Shown here in pieces: positions 36,216 through 44,459 of a stretch of DNA of 64,000 nucleotides. Origin of the DNA: Pseudomonas paraglycinae (GTDB lineage: Bacteria; Pseudomonadota; Gammaproteobacteria; Pseudomonadales; Pseudomonadaceae); assembly GCF_021601625.1 (NCBI RefSeq), contig NZ_BQHR01000002.1, positions 62,001-126,000 on the forward strand. The letters are read 5' to 3'. The notes below the pieces were generated by a model, which was given only the letters and a program-made list of their open reading frames with translations, was not told the origin of the DNA and did not search any database. Every line of letters starts with the position of its first letter. Position 1 is the first letter of the stretch. The position numbers and the translations under genes are program-made.

Positions 36216-37019
36216 TCAGTGGACGACTGAGTTCGGTGGCAGATGCCCCAGCCGTTCCGTCAGGCGAAGTCGCTGAATCGGGTCGTCACTGAGCAATAGC
36301 GCGTGCTCCAGATCGAAACGCTCGGCGTTCGGGCAATCGAGGCGCTGGTACAGACTGGCCCGGGCCAGATAGTCGGCGGCGCTGGCGTTGCCCAGTTCGA
36401 GCACGCGCTCGGCATCGATCAGCGCCGCGATGAAGTCGTCGTGGGTCAGGTGCAGCTGGCGCAGGTTGCGTGACAGACGCTGAAGCATCTGCATCGGTTC
36501 GGCAGTCAGCAGGTGGTCGGCGTTGAGTTTCATCTGATGGCCGTACTGGCGGTGCAGCAGTTCGCGGCAGTCGTTCGGATACAGGCGCCGTCCGCCGCAC
36601 GGATCGAGCAGGTGATCGGCCCCGGGAACCTTCAGCAGGAAATGCCCGGGGAAGTTCACGCCCACCAGCGGAATCTCCAGGCCACGAGCCAGTTCCAGGG
36701 CGATCAATGCCAGCGCCAGCGGCTGGCCGCGTTTGGTCTGCATGACTTTGTGCACCATTGCGGCCTGCGGACGCAGCGGTACGAAATCATCCTGGGCAAA
36801 CCCCAGATCGGTCATGCGTCGCAGCAACGGTTGCGCCAGCTCGCTGACCGGCAGCAACGGCAAGCCATAGCTGACCCGCTGCTGCAGTTCCTTGAATTCC
36901 TGCAACAGCGCTTCGGGATCGGCTTGTTTGTCGTGCTCGGCAGCCATCCACAACGCCGCTTCGAACAGCGCGGGCGGTGAACGGTGCAGACACTCGAAGA
37001 AACGTTGGCGCGGACTCAT
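36216..37019 (-). CDS. SirB1-family transglutaminase-like protein
   Basis: A 267-residue cytoplasmic protein of the SirB1 family. The transglutaminase-like core shows KVMQTKRGQPLALALIALELARGLEIPLVGVNFPGHFLLKV (about 108-150) and the following LDPCGGRRLYPNDC. The C-terminal part has tetratricopeptide-like helices (about 185-260). Biochemical role unknown. It is convergent with the MFS gene and divergent from the leucine-dehydrogenase-like gene. Confidence 0.87.
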   Translation of the reverse strand: MSPRQRFFECLHRSPPALFEAALWMAAEHDKQADPEALLQEFKELQQRVSYGLPLLPVSELAQPLLRRMTDLGFAQDDFVPLRPQAAMVHKVMQTKRGQPLALALIALELARGLEIPLVGVNFPGHFLLKVPGADHLLDPCGGRRLYPNDCRELLHRQYGHQMKLNADHLLTAEPMQMLQRLSRNLRQLHLTHDDFIAALIDAERVLELGNASAADYLARASLYQRLDCPNAERFDLEHALLLSDDPIQRLRLTERLGHLPPNSVVH

Positions 37020-37203
37020 CTAAATCTCCGGGGCATGCCTCGTTTTAGCCCCGTCTTTGCCATTCGTCCAGTGCCGGGCCGCTCTGCCATCGGGTTATGC
37101 CGCAACGCATTGGTCGCTGTCGGGCCTTATTCCCGTGCGCTTCAGCAATTTTCAGGCGCAAGCCTATACTGGCGTCTACCAGAAGTGATTCGGGAGCCTG
37201 CCG

Positions 37204-38223
37204 ATGTTCGCTCTCATGCAAAGCACTCGCCTGGAATCGCTGCACCTTAGCGTTGATCCGGTGTCCGGATTGAAGGCGGTCATTGCCATTCATAACAGTC
37301 GCCTCGGGCCAGCCCTGGGCGGGTGTCGTTATCTCGCCTATCCGAACGACGAATCCGCGGTCGAGGATGCCATACGCCTGGCCCAGGGCATGAGCTACAA
37401 GGCCGCATTGGCTGGTCTCGCCCAGGGCGGTGGGGTGGCCGTGATCGTGCGGCCGGCCCATGTCGAAAACCGCGGCGCCTTGTTCGAAGCCTTCGGCCGT
37501 TGCATCGATCAGCTCGACGGGCGCTACATCACTGCCATCGACAGCGGCACGTCAGTGGCGGATATGGATTGCATCGCCCAGCAGACCCAGCATGTCACCA
37601 GCACCACTTCGGCTGGCGACCCCGCGCCGCATGCGGCGATGGGTGTGTTCACCGGGATTCGCGCCACGGCCATGGCGCGGCTGGGCAGCGATAACCTCGA
37701 AGGCTTGCGCGTGGCGATTCAGGGGCTGGGCAACGTCGGTTATGCCCTCGCTGAACAGCTGCACGCAGCCGGTGCCGAACTGTTGGTCAGCGACATCGAC
37801 CACGGCAAGGTGCAACTGGCGATGGAACAGCTCAACGCCCATCCGATTGCCAACGACGCGTTGCTCAGCACGCCGTGCGACATCCTCGCGCCGTGCGGTT
37901 TGGGCGGTGTGCTCAACAGCCACACGGTCACCCAGTTGCGCTGCTCGGCGGTGGCAGGCTCGGCCAACAATCAACTGACGCACCTGGATGTCGCCGATCA
38001 ACTCGAACGGCGCGGAATCCTGTATGCGCCGGATTATGTGATCAATGCCGGCGGTCTGATCTACGTTTCCCTCAAGCATCGGGGCGAAGAACTGACGACC
38101 ATCACCGCGCACCTGTCGAAGATCAGTTCGCGCCTGACTGAAGTCTTCGCCCACGCCCAGGCGGAAAAACGTTCACCCGCGCGGGTGGCGGACGAGCTGG
38201 CGGAGAAGGTGTTGTACCGCTGA
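37204..38223 (+). CDS. Leu/Phe/Val dehydrogenase family protein lacking the catalytic lysine
   Basis: A 339-residue member of the Glu/Leu/Phe/Val dehydrogenase family, which deaminates branched-chain or aromatic amino acids with NAD. The substrate-binding lysine is present (K66 in MSYKAALAG), as are the catalytic-region aspartate (D113 in AIDSGT) and the NAD motif GLGNVG (about 177-182). The catalytic lysine of the GGGK motif is replaced: the sequence reads GGGV with valine at 78, codon GTG at 37435. The flanking spacing to K66 and D113 exactly matches Bacillus leucine dehydrogenase (K68, K80, D115). The enzyme may be inactive or altered. Confidence 0.88.
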   Translation: MFALMQSTRLESLHLSVDPVSGLKAVIAIHNSRLGPALGGCRYLAYPNDESAVEDAIRLAQGMSYKAALAGLAQGGGVAVIVRPAHVENRGALFEAFGRCIDQLDGRYITAIDSGTSVADMDCIAQQTQHVTSTTSAGDPAPHAAMGVFTGIRATAMARLGSDNLEGLRVAIQGLGNVGYALAEQLHAAGAELLVSDIDHGKVQLAMEQLNAHPIANDALLSTPCDILAPCGLGGVLNSHTVTQLRCSAVAGSANNQLTHLDVADQLERRGILYAPDYVINAGGLIYVSLKHRGEELTTITAHLSKISSRLTEVFAHAQAEKRSPARVADELAEKVLYR

Positions 38224-38239
38224 GGTTTGTCCGGGCATG

Positions 38240-38270
38240 AAAAAGCCCCCGAGTCTTTCAACTCAGGGGC
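38240..38270. terminator. Bidirectional terminator between dehydrogenase and yebG genes
   Basis: Arms gcccccgagt and actcaggggc (one mismatch) around ctttca, with an A run on the left that gives a T run for leftward transcription. It ends yebG and possibly the dehydrogenase gene. Confidence 0.75.
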
Positions 38271-38303
38271 TATTCAATTCAGAGGCTTCAATCCAAGTGT
38301 CGC

Positions 38304-38648
38304 TTACTTCGCAGCCTTCGCCGCTTTGGCAGGTTTGGCTGGCGCTTCTGCCGGTTCGGCCACGTCTGCCGGCTCGGTTGCCACAACCGGTGCCGCCGGT
38401 GCGTTGATCAGCTCCGACAGTGCATCAGGCTGGCTCTTGAACGCCCGGGCGAACACATCGCGGTTCTTCGCCATGAAGATCCCGACTTCTTCCACTTGCT
38501 GCTCGCTCAACGAAGGAACGGCTTTTTCCAGCACTTCGGCCAACAGTTCGGCCAGTTCGAGCATTTTGTCATGACGGTCAGCTTCGGCTTTATCCATGAA
38601 CAAGCGCTCCAGATCTCGGCTGCTGCGGTATACCACTTCGACGGCCAT
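38304..38648 (-). CDS. yebG: YebG-family SOS-response protein
   Basis: A 114-residue protein of the YebG family, DNA-damage-inducible, biochemical function unknown. The family core spans MAVEVVYRSSRDLERLFMDK to AKNRDVFARAF (about 1-72). The tail (about 85-114) is a low-complexity Ala/Pro/Lys stretch (AKPAKAAKAAK), longer than the acidic tail of E. coli YebG and suggestive of nucleic acid contact. A LexA box lies 44 bases upstream, directly supporting SOS control. Confidence 0.9.
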   Translation of the reverse strand: MAVEVVYRSSRDLERLFMDKAEADRHDKMLELAELLAEVLEKAVPSLSEQQVEEVGIFMAKNRDVFARAFKSQPDALSELINAPAAPVVATEPADVAEPAEAPAKPAKAAKAAK

Positions 38649-38691
38649 TCACCACCTCACATGCCTTCACATTAAGTTGTCTTTGCGACTA

Positions 38692-38707
38692 CTGTATCTA
38701 TATACAG
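38692..38707 (-). promoter_or_regulatory. LexA box upstream of yebG
   Basis: CTGTATCTATATACAG fits the LexA consensus CTG-N10-CAG with an AT-rich centre. It lies upstream of yebG, so repression by LexA is expected. No second box was seen. Confidence 0.88.
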
Positions 38708-38941
38708 CGAAAAGGATAAGCGAATCCCTGCGCTTTGGGTAGTGGCTTTTCAATGTAGACCGGATTCGGATTTTGTCAGCCCGATACCTGCGCACAGGTG
38801 CGACCAAACGCCACGGCGCGGGTTTCGCGCCGCCTCGCCATGATGGCGTGGCCTCTTTTCTGCATGCATCTGCGTACGTGTGCAATAACCGTCACGTCCA
38901 GCAAGCAACATCCGCTCGAACCGGGCTAAGGAATCTTCAAC

Positions 38942-39442
38942 GTGAAAATCAACTGGGCCGAGAAACTGCGGCAAAACGTGCATCAACTGGCCGAGTCCCT
39001 GGGCAACCTGTTCGTCGAGACCTTCCACTACCTGGCGCTGTTCGCCATTGGTGCGGTAACCGCCTGGGCGGCGGTGATGGAGTTTCTCGGGATGCTCGAG
39101 GAAGGGCATATCAAGATCGATGACATTCTGTTGCTGTTCATCTATCTGGAACTGGGGGCGATGGTCGGGATTTACTTCAAGACCAACCACATGCCGGTGC
39201 GCTTCCTGATCTACGTGGCGATTACGGCACTGACGCGCCTGCTGATCTCCAACGTCTCACACCACAATCCGCCGGACATGGGCATCATCTACCTGTGCGG
39301 CGGGATTCTGCTGCTGGCGTTCTCGATCCTGGTGGTGCGTTACGCTTCGTCGCAATTCCCTTCGGTGAAGATCGAGAACCCGCACCGCAAGATCGGTACG
39401 GGCTCCAGTGAACATCCGGAAGTGGAGAAAGGCGAACTTTAA
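38942..39442 (+). CDS. psiE: PsiE-family phosphate-starvation-inducible membrane protein
   Basis: A 166-residue inner-membrane protein with four hydrophobic segments (about 18-45, 60-78, 82-100, 115-135). Family features are FVETFHYLALFAIGAVTAWA and EGHIKIDDILLLFIYLELGAMV, and KTNHMPVRFLIYVAITALTR. E. coli PsiE is induced by phosphate starvation; function unknown. Start is GTG 38942 after ctaaggaa. No convincing Pho box was found upstream. The last 4 bases overlap the convergent DUF3509 gene. Confidence 0.88.
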   Translation: MKINWAEKLRQNVHQLAESLGNLFVETFHYLALFAIGAVTAWAAVMEFLGMLEEGHIKIDDILLLFIYLELGAMVGIYFKTNHMPVRFLIYVAITALTRLLISNVSHHNPPDMGIIYLCGGILLLAFSILVVRYASSQFPSVKIENPHRKIGTGSSEHPEVEKGEL

Positions 39443-39756
39443 AGGCCGGCGGCTGGCCGGGGCTGATGTTTGGCCTGACGCGGTGGCGGAGCGATTCCGT
39501 CGCCGCGGGTCATGGCATCGAGGATCGCCATGGCGCTGTGACCCTGCTCGATGGCGATGCCGAATTGAATGCTCTGAACCAGGCGCTTCAGGCGCTTGGG
39601 ATCGTTGCGCTGTTCGGCGCTGATCATCCGTTTGGCGACGATCCGGCCGCCATTGGAGAGGGTCAGCATGATGCTGCCGTCGAGGCCCTGAATGCTCAGG
39701 TTGATCTGATAGTCCGGCGCGAAGGCATCGGTAATGATCTGAAAAGGATTGTCCAT
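39439..39756 (-). CDS. DUF3509 family protein
   Basis: A 105-residue protein, apparently Pseudomonas-specific DUF3509. The core runs from FQIITDAFAPDYQINLSIQG to KRLKRLVQSIQFGIAIEQG (about residues 5-74), a predicted two-layer alpha/beta fold. The C-terminal 20 residues are rich in Pro, Gln and Arg and probably disordered. Function unknown. Convergent and overlapping by 4 bases with psiE. Confidence 0.82.
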   Translation of the reverse strand: MDNPFQIITDAFAPDYQINLSIQGLDGSIMLTLSNGGRIVAKRMISAEQRNDPKRLKRLVQSIQFGIAIEQGHSAMAILDAMTRGDGIAPPPRQAKHQPRPAAGL

Positions 39757-39908
39757 GATGCGTCACCGCCTGATTGAACGTGCAGTTGTTGACCGGCCTT
39801 GATCGGGTTGGTTCGCCAAACCTGACCATTGGCCTTTCCGTGGTCCTGTCTCCTTCAGCGATGTAGCAAGGGACATGCCGGGAATATTGTCGAACAATGA
39901 AACCGGCC

Positions 39909-39940
39909 AAAAAGAAGGCGAGCCCATGGCTCGCCTTCTT
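39909..39940 (-). terminator. Terminator of the serine transporter gene
   Basis: Leftward: aagaaggcgagc-catgg-gctcgccttctt followed by TTT, 16 bases after the sdaC stop; perfect 12-base arms. Confidence 0.85.
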
Positions 39941-39955
39941 CGTTTGCGGCCCGTT

Positions 39956-41257
39956 TCAGGGCAGAACCGAGTAGATGATCGCTGACAGTGCAATCAGGCC
40001 GATCAGCACCACGAATACGTTGGATACCTGGCCCGAATACTGGCGCAAGGCCGGCACGCGGCGGATCGCGTACATCGGCATCAGGAACAACAGGCAGGCA
40101 ATCACCGGCCCGCCAAGAGTTTCGATCATGCCGAGGATGCTCGGGTTGAAGGTCGCCACGGCCCAGCAGCTGAGGATCATGAACAGCGCGGTCGCACGGT
40201 TCAGCCAGCTCGCCGACATCACCCGGCCACGGCTGCGCAGGCTTTTGACGATCATGCCCTGGAAGCCTTCGCTGGCGCCGATGTAGTGGCCGAGGAAGGA
40301 TTTGGTGATCGCCACCAGCGCAATCAGCGGCGCGGCGTAAGCGATGACCGGAGTCTGGAAGTGGTTGGCCAGGTACGACAGGATCGAAATGTTCTGCGCC
40401 TTGGCCGCTGCCAGATCCGCCAGCGACAGTGCCAGCACGCAGCTGAAGCAGAAGAACATCACCGTCACCACCATCATGCCGTGAGCCATGGCGAGAATGC
40501 CGCTGCTCTTGCGTTCGGCCTGGTCGCCGTAGCGTTGTTTCTGCTCGACGGCGAAGGCGGAAATGATCGGCGAATGGTTGAACGAGAACACCATCACCGG
40601 GATCGCCAGCCACAGGGTCTTGAGGAACACCGACATTTCCATCGGTTCTTGAGCACTGGCGAAGAATGCGCCGTTCCAGTTCGGAATCAGGCTGATGCCG
40701 AGCAACAGCAGCGCGGCGACGAACGGATACACCAGCACGCTCATGGCTTTGACGATCACGCTCTGACCACAGCGGACGATGGCCATCAAGCCGAGGATCA
40801 GCGCCAGCGACAGCACCGCACGTGGCGGCGGGGCGATGTGCAACTGGTGTTCGAGGAAGCTGCTGAGGGTGTTGGTCAGCGCCACGCTGTACACCAGCAG
40901 GATCGGGAAGATCGCGAAGAAATACAGCAGCGTGATCAGCTTGCCGGCGCCGATGCCGAAGTGTTCCTCCACCACTTCGGTGATGTCACCGGAGCGGCCC
41001 GACAGCACGAAGCGGGTCAGGCCCCGGTGTGCGAAGAAGGTCATCGGGAACGCCAGCAACGCCAGGATCAGCAACGGCCAGAAGCCGCCGACACCGGCGT
41101 TGATCGGCAGGAACAAGGTGCCGGCACCGATGGCCGTGCCGTACAGGCCGAGCATCCAGGTGGTGTCGAATTTGCTCCAGCCCTTGTGGGCGATTTCGTT
41201 ATTGCGTGTGCGGTCTACAGCGGGATTTTCGGCAGCAGGTGTGCGTACATCGGTCAT
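39956..41257 (-). CDS. sdaC: Serine/threonine transporter, SdaC-like (HAAAP family)
   Basis: A 433-residue, 11-helix hydroxy/aromatic amino acid permease, likely a proton symporter for L-serine. The first helix has WMLGLYGTAIGAGTLFLPI with the unwound glycine motif of the family, and FSFNHSPIISAFA lies near residue 215. The L-serine deaminase gene is 63 bases upstream in the same direction, so the pair takes up and degrades serine. ATG 41257 follows cgaggcaaaa; an upstream ATG at 41293 adds 12 residues. Confidence 0.9.
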   Translation of the reverse strand: MTDVRTPAAENPAVDRTRNNEIAHKGWSKFDTTWMLGLYGTAIGAGTLFLPINAGVGGFWPLLILALLAFPMTFFAHRGLTRFVLSGRSGDITEVVEEHFGIGAGKLITLLYFFAIFPILLVYSVALTNTLSSFLEHQLHIAPPPRAVLSLALILGLMAIVRCGQSVIVKAMSVLVYPFVAALLLLGISLIPNWNGAFFASAQEPMEMSVFLKTLWLAIPVMVFSFNHSPIISAFAVEQKQRYGDQAERKSSGILAMAHGMMVVTVMFFCFSCVLALSLADLAAAKAQNISILSYLANHFQTPVIAYAAPLIALVAITKSFLGHYIGASEGFQGMIVKSLRSRGRVMSASWLNRATALFMILSCWAVATFNPSILGMIETLGGPVIACLLFLMPMYAIRRVPALRQYSGQVSNVFVVLIGLIALSAIIYSVLP

Positions 41258-41320
41258 CGTTTTTGCCTCGTTATTATTCTTGCTCGGGCTCACGTGCTAC
41301 GGGCGGTCAGGGAGTACTCC

Positions 41321-42697
41321 TCAGCACTCCACCCAGCTCACGGCCAGGCCGCCCCGTGAAGTCTCTTTGTATTTGTCATGCATGTCGGCGCCGGTATCGC
41401 GCATGGTGCGGATCACCCGGTCGAGGGAAATGAAGTGTTTGCCGTCACCGCGCAGGGCCATTTGCGTGGCGTTGATCGCCTTCACCGCAGCGATGGCGTT
41501 GCGCTCGATGCACGGCACCTGCACCAGCCCGCCGACCGGGTCGCAGGTCAGGCCGAGGTTGTGCTCCAGGCCGATTTCGGCGGCGTTCTCCAGTTGCTCC
41601 GGAGTGGCGCCGAGCACATCGGCCAGACCTGCAGCGGCCATCGCGCAGGCCGAACCGACCTCACCCTGGCAGCCGACTTCGGCGCCGGAAATCGAGGCGT
41701 TTTTCTTGCACAGGATGCCCACCGCTGCCGCGCCCAGAAAGAAGGCGACCACGTCATCGTCGGACGCGTCTGGATTGAATTTCATGTAGTAGTGCAGAAC
41801 GGCCGGGATGATCCCGGCGGCACCGTTGGTCGGCGCGGTCACCATGCGCCCGCCGGCGGCGTTCTCTTCGTTGACGGCGAGGGCGAACAGGTTGACCCAC
41901 TCCATCGCCGACAGGGTCGAACTGATGACGTTCGGCTTGCCGATTTCCAGCAGGCTGCGGTGCAATTTCGCCGCACGACGGGGAACATTCAGACCGCCTG
42001 GCAGGACGCCTTCGTGACGCAGGCCTTGCTCGACGCACTCGCGCATCACCGACCAGATGTGCAGCAGGCCCTTGCGGATCTCGGCGTCGCTGCGCCAGGC
42101 CCGTTCGTTGGCCATCATCAGTTCGGAAACCCGCAGGTTGTGCTGCTTGCACAGCGCCAGCAGTTCGACGGCACTGGAGAATTCGTAAGGCAACTCGACG
42201 TCGCCGGCCGGCGCCACACCCGATTCCGCTTCGGCCGCTTCGATGATGAAACCGCCGCCGACCGAGTAGTACGTTTGCTCGAACAGTTGCCCGGATGCAC
42301 CGAAGGCTGTCAGCGACATGGCGTTCGGGTGGTAGGGCAGGCTCTCGTCCAGCAGCAGGAGATCGTGCTGCCAGTTGAAGGCAATCGAACGTTCACCGGC
42401 CAGAGACAGTTGGCCGGTCTCGCGCAGTTGCTGGATGCGTGGCTCGATGGTCGACGGATCGATGCTGTCCGGCCATTCGCCCATCAGGCCCATGACCGTT
42501 GCACGGTCAGTGGCATGGCCGACGCCGGTGGCCGAAAGCGAGCCGTACAAACGGATTTCCACCCGCTGCACATCGTTCAGCAAATGCTGGTCGATCAGCG
42601 CCTGGGCGAAGGTCGCCGCAGCGCGCATCGGGCCGACAGTGTGGGAACTGGACGGGCCGATGCCGACTTTGAATAGATCGAAAACACTGATAGCCAT
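41321..42697 (-). CDS. sdaA: L-serine ammonia-lyase, iron-sulfur type
   Basis: A 458-residue single-chain L-serine deaminase producing pyruvate and ammonia, with a [4Fe-4S] cluster. The N-terminal beta domain begins [20 protein letters not shown]. The alpha domain shows [18 protein letters not shown] (about 268-285) and cluster cysteines in the [36 protein letters not shown] stretches. Length matches E. coli SdaA (454). Probably cotranscribed with sdaC and controlled by the divergent LysR protein (inference). Confidence 0.95.
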   Translation of the reverse strand: MAISVFDLFKVGIGPSSSHTVGPMRAAATFAQALIDQHLLNDVQRVEIRLYGSLSATGVGHATDRATVMGLMGEWPDSIDPSTIEPRIQQLRETGQLSLAGERSIAFNWQHDLLLLDESLPYHPNAMSLTAFGASGQLFEQTYYSVGGGFIIEAAEAESGVAPAGDVELPYEFSSAVELLALCKQHNLRVSELMMANERAWRSDAEIRKGLLHIWSVMRECVEQGLRHEGVLPGGLNVPRRAAKLHRSLLEIGKPNVISSTLSAMEWVNLFALAVNEENAAGGRMVTAPTNGAAGIIPAVLHYYMKFNPDASDDDVVAFFLGAAAVGILCKKNASISGAEVGCQGEVGSACAMAAAGLADVLGATPEQLENAAEIGLEHNLGLTCDPVGGLVQVPCIERNAIAAVKAINATQMALRGDGKHFISLDRVIRTMRDTGADMHDKYKETSRGGLAVSWVEC

Positions 42698-42832
42698 GCT
42701 AAACCCTTACAAGCAATGGAGTAGGAATCGCTGCCATTTTTTGTAGGACAAGCGCAATGTCGGCGATACTGCCTACCTCGCTTCAACGTGACTAACGAAA
42801 CTTCCTAAGTAAGCCTTTAGCAGGACTAAACC

Positions 42833-43780
42833 ATGAGTCGTCAATTGCACGCCCAGACTTACGTCTGGCTGCAGGTGTTTTCCTGTGCCGCGCGGCACCT
42901 GTCATTCACCCGTTGTGCCGAGGAACTGCACATCACCCCGGGGGCTGTGAGTCAGCAAATCCGACAGCTGGAAGAACGTCTTGGCTTTCGCCTGTTTCAT
43001 CGCCGCGCGCGCGGTGTGGAGCTGAGCGCGGAAGGGCAGCGACTGGCGATCACGGTCAACGAGGCTTACGGCAGCATCGACGCGGAATTGCGTCGGCTGG
43101 ATGCGGGGATGATCAGCGGGATTCTGCGGGTGCGCTCGATTCCATCGTTCCTCAGCAAATGGCTGACCCCGCGCCTGCCGCGTCTGCAACAGCGTTACCC
43201 GGACATCCAGTTGCGGCTGGTGGCGGAGGACAGCAGCGTGCCATTGCATGAGGGGGATTTCGACCTGGCCATCGACCTGAACGACGGTAGTTATCCGGGC
43301 CTGTTATCCACAGCCTTGCTCGACGAGCAGATTTTCCCGGTGTGCGCGCCGGGTCTGTTGCGCGGGCGGCCGCCGCTGCACGGGCCGGCGGATCTGGTGC
43401 ACTTCCCGCTGTTGCATGACATCACCGCCTGGCGCGGCAGCTATGAATACGCGGAGTGGGAGTTTTATCTGAATGCCATCGGTTTCGAGGGTGCCGATGT
43501 GCGGCGCGGGCACACGTTCAATCGCAACCACCTGACCATCGAAGCGGCGATTGCCGGCATGGGCGTGGCGATTGCCCGACGCACGTTGCTCAACGATGAG
43601 CTGGAGCGGGGGACGTTGATCGTGCCATTCGGGATTTCGGTGCCCAATCACAAACGCTATGTATTGCTCTACGCGCCGGGGGCGTTGAGCCATCCGGGCG
43701 TGCGTGCGGTGCATGACTGGCTGGTGGAAGAGGCGGGGATTTTCCGCAGCCTGCACCCGTTGGGTGATGGCCAATTGTGA
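42833..43780 (+). CDS. LysR-family regulator of the GcvA/DsdC type
   Basis: A 315-residue LysR regulator. HTH at about 15-70 (LSFTRCAEELHITPGAVSQQIRQLEERLGF), effector domain at about 100-300. Start and layout resemble GcvA and DsdC, regulators of glycine and D-serine genes. It is divergent from sdaA across 135 bases, which supports serine-responsive control of sdaA-sdaC (inference). The C-terminus (SLHPLGDGQL) is slightly extended. Confidence 0.88.
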   Translation: MSRQLHAQTYVWLQVFSCAARHLSFTRCAEELHITPGAVSQQIRQLEERLGFRLFHRRARGVELSAEGQRLAITVNEAYGSIDAELRRLDAGMISGILRVRSIPSFLSKWLTPRLPRLQQRYPDIQLRLVAEDSSVPLHEGDFDLAIDLNDGSYPGLLSTALLDEQIFPVCAPGLLRGRPPLHGPADLVHFPLLHDITAWRGSYEYAEWEFYLNAIGFEGADVRRGHTFNRNHLTIEAAIAGMGVAIARRTLLNDELERGTLIVPFGISVPNHKRYVLLYAPGALSHPGVRAVHDWLVEEAGIFRSLHPLGDGQL

Positions 43781-43980
43781 GCAGATTTTTCGGAGGGGCG
43801 GGGCGACCCAACTCCCGACCTTACCAGCGCTTTACTCGGTTGTCCGGCTTTTTTTGCGAATGAATATTTATCTTTTTTAAGGGGTTGAAATGTTCGTCCG
43901 GCGGGCCGATTGTTGTAATCAAGAGGTCACGAAATCCTGTTCCAGGCCTCTTGCGAGCTAGCTGAAATAAGGGATGAACT

Positions 43981-44388
43981 ATGCAAATCCAAGTCAACAG
44001 CGACAACCATATTCAAAGCAGCAAACGACTGGAGGAGTGGGTACGCACCACAATTGAGAGCACGCTCGACCGTTATGAGGAAGACCTGACCCGTGTCGAA
44101 GTCCATCTGAGCGACGAGAACGGTGAAAAGCCGGGTCCCCATGACTTGCGCTGCCAACTGGAAGCGCGGCCGAAAGGCCATCAACCGATTTCCGTCACCC
44201 ACAAAGCCGATTCGCTGGAACAGGCGATCGATGGTGCAGCCGAAAAACTGGAGCACGCGCTGGAGCACCTGTTTGGCAAACTGCGCGGCAAACCGCGAGC
44301 CGCCGTGGTGCCATTCACAAGCAAAGCCAATGACAAGCTGTTGGCGGAGGAGTTTGACGAGAACGAACAGGCAGCGATCAACAGTTGA
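43981..44388 (+). CDS. HPF/RaiA-family ribosome-associated protein
   Basis: A 135-residue protein with the S30AE ribosome-hibernation fold: MQIQVNSDNHIQSSKRLEEWVRTTI..., then VEVHLSDENGEKPGPHDLRCQLEARPKG and the last helix LEQAIDGAAEKLEHALEHLFGKL. It binds the 30S decoding region in stationary phase or stress (family knowledge). The tail after residue 103 is unique and acidic at its end. It is a monocistronic unit with a strong terminator and probably a stress promoter in the AT-rich 200 bases upstream, though none is clear. Confidence 0.88.
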   Translation: MQIQVNSDNHIQSSKRLEEWVRTTIESTLDRYEEDLTRVEVHLSDENGEKPGPHDLRCQLEARPKGHQPISVTHKADSLEQAIDGAAEKLEHALEHLFGKLRGKPRAAVVPFTSKANDKLLAEEFDENEQAAINS

Positions 44389-44416
44389 TGCGCTGATTTT
44401 CCAAGCCACCCAATGA

Positions 44417-44450
44417 GAAAGGGCCTGCAATTGCAGGCCCTTTCTGTTTT
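44417..44450 (+). terminator. Terminator after the HPF-like gene
   Basis: gaaagggcctgcaa and ttgcaggccctttc form a perfect 14-base-arm hairpin followed by tgtttt, 28 bases after the stop. Confidence 0.85.
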
Positions 44451-44459
44451 CAGCGGGGG

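Noticed and set aside
38710-38941. Possible Pho box upstream of psiE
   Set aside because: Only weak partial matches with wrong spacing were seen; not enough to call a PhoB site.
42698-42832. Possible riboswitch or glycine sensor before sdaA
   Set aside because: Only 135 bases between divergent genes, no paired-helix pattern of a known riboswitch; LysR control explains the locus.
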